A stretch of 64,000 nt of DNA from Stropharia rugosoannulata (Eukaryota > Basidiomycota > Agaricomycetes > Agaricales > Strophariaceae), in contig JANCIK010000001.1 of the NCBI GenBank assembly GCA_028532985.1, positions 1,550,001-1,614,000 of the forward strand, written 5' to 3'. This document shows, in pieces, positions 59,063-64,000 of this stretch. Position 1 is the stretch's first letter. Each line of letters begins with the position of its first letter. Position numbers and translations under genes: made by a program. Under the pieces are notes generated by a model. The model saw nothing but the letters and a program-made list of their open reading frames with translations. It searched no databases and was not told the origin of the DNA.

Positions 59063-60117
59063 ACGTCTACAAACTATAGTATCCGAATCGAAAGTCGTGC
59101 AAGGTGCATTAGATGAAGACAACTGTTAAGCGCCCGTCGTTACATAGATAGTACATAGTAGATAGATCGACGTTATGATATCATGATGCCAAGATTTGGC
59201 CAAGATGTACTATATGTCCGAATCAGACCTAATCAGACTCATGGTACTTGTGTAGTACTACTAAGTGGTATATCTTTGAAATCACGATTTTGTATTTTGG
59301 CAGAAGGGCTCCTTACTGTCACCGTTATTCGAAGTTACTTATAATAGTTAAAAGGTTTACGATGTATACATAATACTTAAAACTATTTCGGTTATTCACT
59401 CATTTGAACGGATTACGATCAGAGCTATGTCGACCAGCACAATTTGTTTAATATATATATATCACTATATTACACTGTTACGGATCTACGACTATGCGAC
59501 AGTGTGTACTGAGTATGACAGGTTTCTGTCAGCAATAAGCGTCGAGGTCAGAGTATTGTAACCTAAGATAGCAGTCTGTCATTATGATGACTTGACACAG
59601 TCCGTGAGTGTAGAGATGTGATGTATACCATTTGAATATATGCAGGTCATCTATATTTGGTCCACATATATCATTCAAACATGTAGATAGGTTTGGAAGA
59701 GCATCATGCCCTTTTTGATAATTTTGACGGCCTGTTATCAGAGCTGAAACCACAGATAATTTATTGACATTCTTACTAACTGGGATATTTTATAGATACT
59801 CTACGATCAGACTGCGTACTGCGCCATAATACATTATATCACTAACAAATTCACCGGACATGAAGATACACCGATGCTAATCACATAGTTTCCGGACAGC
59901 ACATTATAGCATGCAGAATCTATCATGAAGCCAATGAAACAGCATGTCGCTGCAAGAAAGACGTACAACATCCTGTTTCTGATTTAGGTAACGGATGCAT
60001 CTTCCAGTGTGGCGTCATTTTGGGTATACTGATAAAATTCTGTCCACTCCATTATCGTTGCTCAAAGGTAATAACAACTTCTAAGTTTTTTAGTGATGCA
60101 AGCACTTGGAAGCTTAC
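59063..60117. other. AT-rich intergenic
   Basis: The terminal exon of the secreted-protein gene to the right would be expected here but is not found. No other feature is recognised. Confidence 0.5.
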
Positions 60118-61270
60118 CATGATTTATGCTGTTTACGCAGAACGTTATTCAACGCTTCATTTCCATCAAGTTGGGGACATGCTTACCCAGAGCTTCCTAC
60201 AGGCAGAAGTCCAGTAATGTTCTCAGCCTGGGTTGAGTACGTCACGTCGTTGAAGCTTGTGGTGCCAATTGCGCCCGCGACGAACTGATCACGGCCTAGG
60301 TGGGAGTTGTTATCATCGCGGTGCACTAAAAGAGAAATTAATCAATCTAAGTAAGCATACCAATATCGTAACCGTCTGGAACAATCGTATGACTCTGTGA
60401 GGCATCCTAGGTGATAGCAAGTCAGTGATAGATCGAATAATGGATTCTTCGCGGCTCGTACTTCTTCTCGCGACACACTACATACATAAAGTTTGTGAGA
60501 GTTTTGGAGGTGTACGGTAAATTTAGCTTACGCCAAAAACAGAGCCCCCGTGTCTGCCAAAGTTCCATTCTGGCGGAATACCCTGGCAAGAGATAACGCA
60601 TATGAACAGCTTTCTTCGGTGGAGAAGTACGAGGGGCGATGACCGCGTACCGGAAATGATTTCCTCCAATCAAGCTTTCCAGGCAAGTTCCAAGGTTTGC
60701 GTTTCCAAAGTCCTGGCGCATCTCAATCTAAAAGTGGCACAGTAATTATACTTTGTAAACGGTTGCAGTGAACGATATTCTTGACCGTCTGGTTAACAGC
60801 GCCATTCCCGTCGCCCAAATTAGCGGACTGCGGCCCTCCCAGGTGAATGCCTAGGCACTCTGTTGAGCTACAGGGGTTTTGAAGAGTGCTGATAAACAAA
60901 AGGATATATAAATACGAAGGTGAGTATAAGCTTACAAGCCAATTGCCTGAGCGAAATTAATGATACCACTGTCGGTGAGGACATCCGGAGAGCTTAGTCC
61001 AGAAATGATAACCTAGATTCAGCTATGGAATCAGCTTTTTATGTTGTATAAAATTTTGCTACTCACGTTTAAGGGCTCTCCGAGACCAGGAGCGGCTGTA
61101 AAACCTCGTTGAGGATGACTGAACAGAAAGAACGAAAAGATATTACCGTTGTCAAGCATCGAGCCTCCCAGAAGTCTTGGATCTACGAAGGCAAGCGGGA
61201 TAGTAGCACCTTTCACATAGATCCTGCCGATAAGGAGGCTGGACAGTGCAACCTTTAGGCTAAAGAGCAT
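60118..61270 (-). pseudogene. Secreted-protein family member 1, last exon missing
   Basis: An uncharacterised basidiomycete secreted family. Seen: hydrophobic N-terminus MLFSLKVALSSLLIG as signal peptide, then SMLDN|AAPGLGEPLN, VIISGLSSPDVLTDSGIINF, TECLGIHLGGPQSANLGDG, RQDFGNANLGTCLESLIGGN, VPDGYDIGRDQFVAGAIG and TQAENITGLLPVGSSG, split over many short exons. It ends with an 11-nt microexon (60128-60118, CATAAATCATG) before a GTAAGC donor. The following about 1 kb lacks the expected 50-nt last exon (IDGIVTLLTV). It may be a recent pseudogene or use an unseen different end; reading through adds about 14 residues. Confidence 0.65.
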
Positions 61271-61483
61271 ATTGAAGGTTATTCAGGAAGGAGGAACCAA
61301 TCTCATCGCCGTCTTGCACGCGCCGATTTTATACCCGAGATAAAAAAGGACTTCGCTTCCCTGCCTTGCATAGCAAGAAAAGCTCTGAGTAAGAAAGAAA
61401 GAAAGTCGGAAAACGTGTGACAACACAATAATTATCTCGACGCAGGTGCAAGTCCAATGCAGTTCAACATGCGAATCTGGCAC

Positions 61484-62023
61484 CTAAAAATAGTAATAAG
61501 ACATGAATATGGCGCTTTTTGTACAGGGTAAATGGTAAAAGTACCACTCTGCGTGAACAGGCACTAAGAAGGCTTCTTTGTCGAACAACGTGCGCTTTAT
61601 CAAGTGGATATGACGCCAATAGTTAAGCCCATGTGGGCTAGCCCTGTTCGGCATCCTCAGTGCACTGGCCGGGCGCGCATCATGCAAGTATGGGTGAGCA
61701 CTTCTCGTATGCTCAGTCACTGCAGTGGTCGTATATAGACAAGAATTCATCCTCGCTTCGCACAGTAGTTCGGCACAGTAGAGGCGTTCAACCTGGCATG
61801 ATCCTCTCCGCCTGACACCGAAGGATCCTGCCGTGCATGTGTGGCGAATGTACGTGACGCGTGTACTCGCGGGAGCTCGTTGACAGTCTAAAATCACAAG
61901 GTGCAGAGCGGCATGAATAGGGGGATTCTTCTTCCAATTCGAAGGTGATTCGAAGTAGTTTACCAAAGCCTCGCCAATAAAGTAATTTGGGTCGATCGGC
62001 GAAACCGAAGCAAAGAGACGCAA
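61484..62023 (-). CDS. Doubtful 179-aa ORF
   Basis: An uninterrupted minus-strand ORF between the two secreted-protein genes, starting MRLFASVSPIDPNYFIGEAL. The first 50 codons look protein-like; the rest is rich in Arg, His and Cys and looks random. It may be a fragment of an older gene. No domain recognised. Confidence 0.25.
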   Translation of the reverse strand: MRLFASVSPIDPNYFIGEALVNYFESPSNWKKNPPIHAALHLVILDCQRAPASTRVTYIRHTCTAGSFGVRRRGSCQVERLYCAELLCEARMNSCLYTTTAVTEHTRSAHPYLHDARPASALRMPNRASPHGLNYWRHIHLIKRTLFDKEAFLVPVHAEWYFYHLPCTKSAIFMSYYYF

Positions 62024-62655
62024 TAATTCAAGTTAGCAGAGCCACTCCCCTCTCAGTAAGAGATGTCGCAGTTCATGAGTCGGTGGAGGTTTGTACTGGG
62101 AAGTTAGATCCAAGAGAGAAAAGAACCCAATTGAAGAAGTCATGGCGTTTGCATAGCGTGCATCATTGTTAGTTGGTCACATGGCTACACGCATTTGAAC
62201 TTTTAGGAGCAAGTAGTGCACGTATTTTGGTATCGTTCAACTACATATGTGATTGACTGAGGAGTGAGAAGACGTGATAGAGGGTGCAAGCCTGTGCAAG
62301 CTCGAGTCAAGCCCGGGAAGACATCACACATCACACACGCACGAACCGGAATGATCCGGTGATTTAAATTGTGGACTTCAATTCTGAGTGTCTAACAAGT
62401 TTCGCAACGAAGCCTGCAACTTCCTTGGTTATTTGCATGTAATTTTATATATGCTATTAAATATCTACACCACTGATTTGCTACATTATTTGAAGGCTTA
62501 ATATACTCTGATAGTGCTGAATTGATTATGTGACAATATCTTCTTGGGTTGAAGTTGGGTCAAAGTAGTTCTTGCGGTTGATTATAAAAACCAGACGAGG
62601 GCTTTGGTCTGCTATATGTAGTTAGTAGAGTATACAGAACATATTCAACCAATAA

Positions 62656-63884
62656 TTACACGATTGTAACCGTAAGAAGTGTGACAATCCCATCAATCGC
62701 TATGCCTGACCAGAACAGAAAAAAATCATCAAGCTGCAAGAGATAGCTAAGAGTGCAGAAGAATACCGTGGTTAATGCTGTTTGGGTCTTTTAAGTAATG
62801 GCAGGCGCAGACCTTAGAATTTACTTACCCGACACTTCCTGAGGGAAGCAGTCCCGTTATGTTCTCTGCTCTGGTCCAGTATCTTAGGCCGCCGTACTGT
62901 CTCATTCCTAGAGCGTCCGCAACAAACTGATCACGACCTATAGCATAGCATGAGGCATTATATCATAAATAAGCACCCACCCGAGAACGTACCAATATTG
63001 TAGCCGTCAGGTACGATGGTATGGCCCTGTTCCACATCCTAACAGACAATTTAAGTTCGTAATGTAAAACGTGCCAAATGTTGACTCCTCCGCTTACTTC
63101 TTCTTTTGATACGCTGATTCATAAACACTATAAATCTTATTTCTTGCAATGTAAAGTGAACAATCTCACGCAAGGAATAGAGCGCCAGTGTTCCCCAGCG
63201 GCCCGTTTTGACGAAAGACGCTAAATGTGTTAAACAGTTACTTCGCGGTACATGTATTAGTGGCGTAAACTTACCGGAAGTGGTTACCCCCAATTAAACT
63301 CTCCAAACATGTACCTATCTCTGCATTTCCATAGTCCTGACGCAATTCTATCTAAATAACGCCCCAATCACTGCCGATCCACAAAGAGAATCAGTTGGCC
63401 GACGAACCGTTTGATTGACGGGGCCATTTCCATCTCCCAAGTTGGCAGACTGCGGTGCTCCGAGGTGAATGCCCAGGCACTCAATAGAGCTGTAGAATAA
63501 GGTTGACTTAGTTTTATCCGTTTTAGTTGGACAGAAAGTAGATAATATGCGCACAAACCAAGAGCCTTAGCATAATTGGTGATGCCACTATCGGTGAGGA
63601 CTTCTGGAGAGCTTAAACCAGATACAATAACCTTGCGCGTCATTAGTTGGGAAGCTTAGATGATGTACAGCAGTAAAAACTTACATTCATAGGCTCCCCA
63701 AGCCCAGGAGCAGCTGGAGATATTGAGGAGCACGCCTCTCAAAAAATGATTTGAACAAGCAGCACATACCGTTGTCGAGCAACGATCCGCCACCGATTCT
63801 TGGATCAATATAAGGACTCGAAGCTCTAGTATATAGAGCATGAATCAAAGATCCGGTCAGCGCCTTCTTGAAGCTCAAAAGCAT
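62656..63884 (-). CDS. Secreted-protein family member 2, complete
   Basis: Tandem paralogue of 60118-61270 and apparently intact. Start at 63884 (MLLSFKKALTGSLIHALYTR, signal-like), then SLLDN|AAPGLGEPMN, VIVSGLSSPEVLTDSGITNY, ECLGIHLGAPQSANLGDGNG, RQDYGNAEIGTCLESLIGGN, VPDGYNIGRDQFVADALG, RAENITGLLPSGSVG, an 11-nt microexon at 62777-62767 (CATTAACCACG) and a last 50-nt exon 62705-62656 (IAIDGIVTLLTVTIV). Few Cys residues; no enzyme motif seen. Exons are short and introns about as long as exons. The family is conserved in mushrooms, but I know of no assigned function. Confidence 0.75.
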
Positions 63885-64000
63885 ATCGACCGTGCTGCGA
63901 CTGACTACAGGGTAGTAGGTTGGACTCGGATGGCCGCCATGGAAGCACTTGTATTGCATTTATACCACAAGTCACCAGGTAGTACATCTGTGAGAGCTCC
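63885..64000. promoter_or_regulatory. Upstream region of secreted-protein gene 2
   Basis: The last 116 bp precede the minus-strand start at 63884. On the minus strand it holds TATAAATGC (about 63964-63956), a possible TATA element some 75 bp before the ATG. Confidence 0.35.

Noticed and set aside
1..64000. tRNA, rRNA, CRISPR or biosynthetic gene cluster
   Set aside because: No cloverleaf with an internal B box, no rRNA-like sequence, no regularly spaced repeats with unique spacers, and no set of tailoring enzymes was found by reading.

Overview
This window is nuclear DNA of a filamentous basidiomycete, most likely an Agaricomycete. Genes are split by many introns of about 45-65 bp with GTRNGT donors. 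The proteins are fungal housekeeping and developmental factors. The mobile elements (a Plavaka-type transposase, DUF6698, LTR and pogo-like relics) are typical of Agaricomycetes. No bacterial operons, rRNA, tRNA or CRISPR array were seen. Gene models were built by hand-joining reading frames at GT-AG (rarely GC-AG) sites; where exon sums divide by three, that is stated.

Left part, about 1-26.1 kb: dense, conserved genes. In order: the 3' part of SKI3 (cytoplasmic exosome cofactor, +), a LETM1-domain mitochondrial inner membrane protein (-), an unknown small protein (+), a MED27-like Mediator subunit (+), a Medusa/MedA-type developmental regulator (+), a DOCK-family Rho/Rac GEF with SH3, DHR-1 and DHR-2 regions (-), an SPC34-like DASH kinetochore subunit (+), ATG5 (-) and DBF4 (+). 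Spacing is tight: LETM1 and its neighbour share about 80 bp, ATG5 and DBF4 share 285 bp, and the unknown gene, MED27 and medA follow each other with gaps of 64 and 138 bp. These genes do not form one pathway.

Middle, about 26.1-35.6 kb: AT-rich, element-laden DNA. It holds an orphan last exon of a secreted-protein family, a coding-like exon fragment, a pogo-like DNA transposon relic abutting an LTR at a TA dinucleotide, a gutted Ty3-like retroelement whose interior is filled by a direct duplication of about 1.2 kb, a 30-nt A tract, and an intact eight-exon DUF6698 gene.

Right part, about 35.6-64 kb: lineage-specific genes and decayed elements. A large unknown protein (36.2-39.0 kb) can be read either as one 873-aa protein or as two ORFs overlapping by one base. 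Then come several unknown genes, a 53-bp tandem repeat, two tandem paralogues resembling the N-terminal OB fold of replication protein A, a frameshifted Plavaka transposase with an N-terminal C2H2 finger, about 5.5 kb without a convincing gene but with a duplicated 190-bp block, a small acidic three-exon gene, and a tandem pair of secreted-protein genes that share an 11-nt microexon. The first of the pair lacks the terminal exon; a matching 50-nt exon sits alone about 34 kb to the left.
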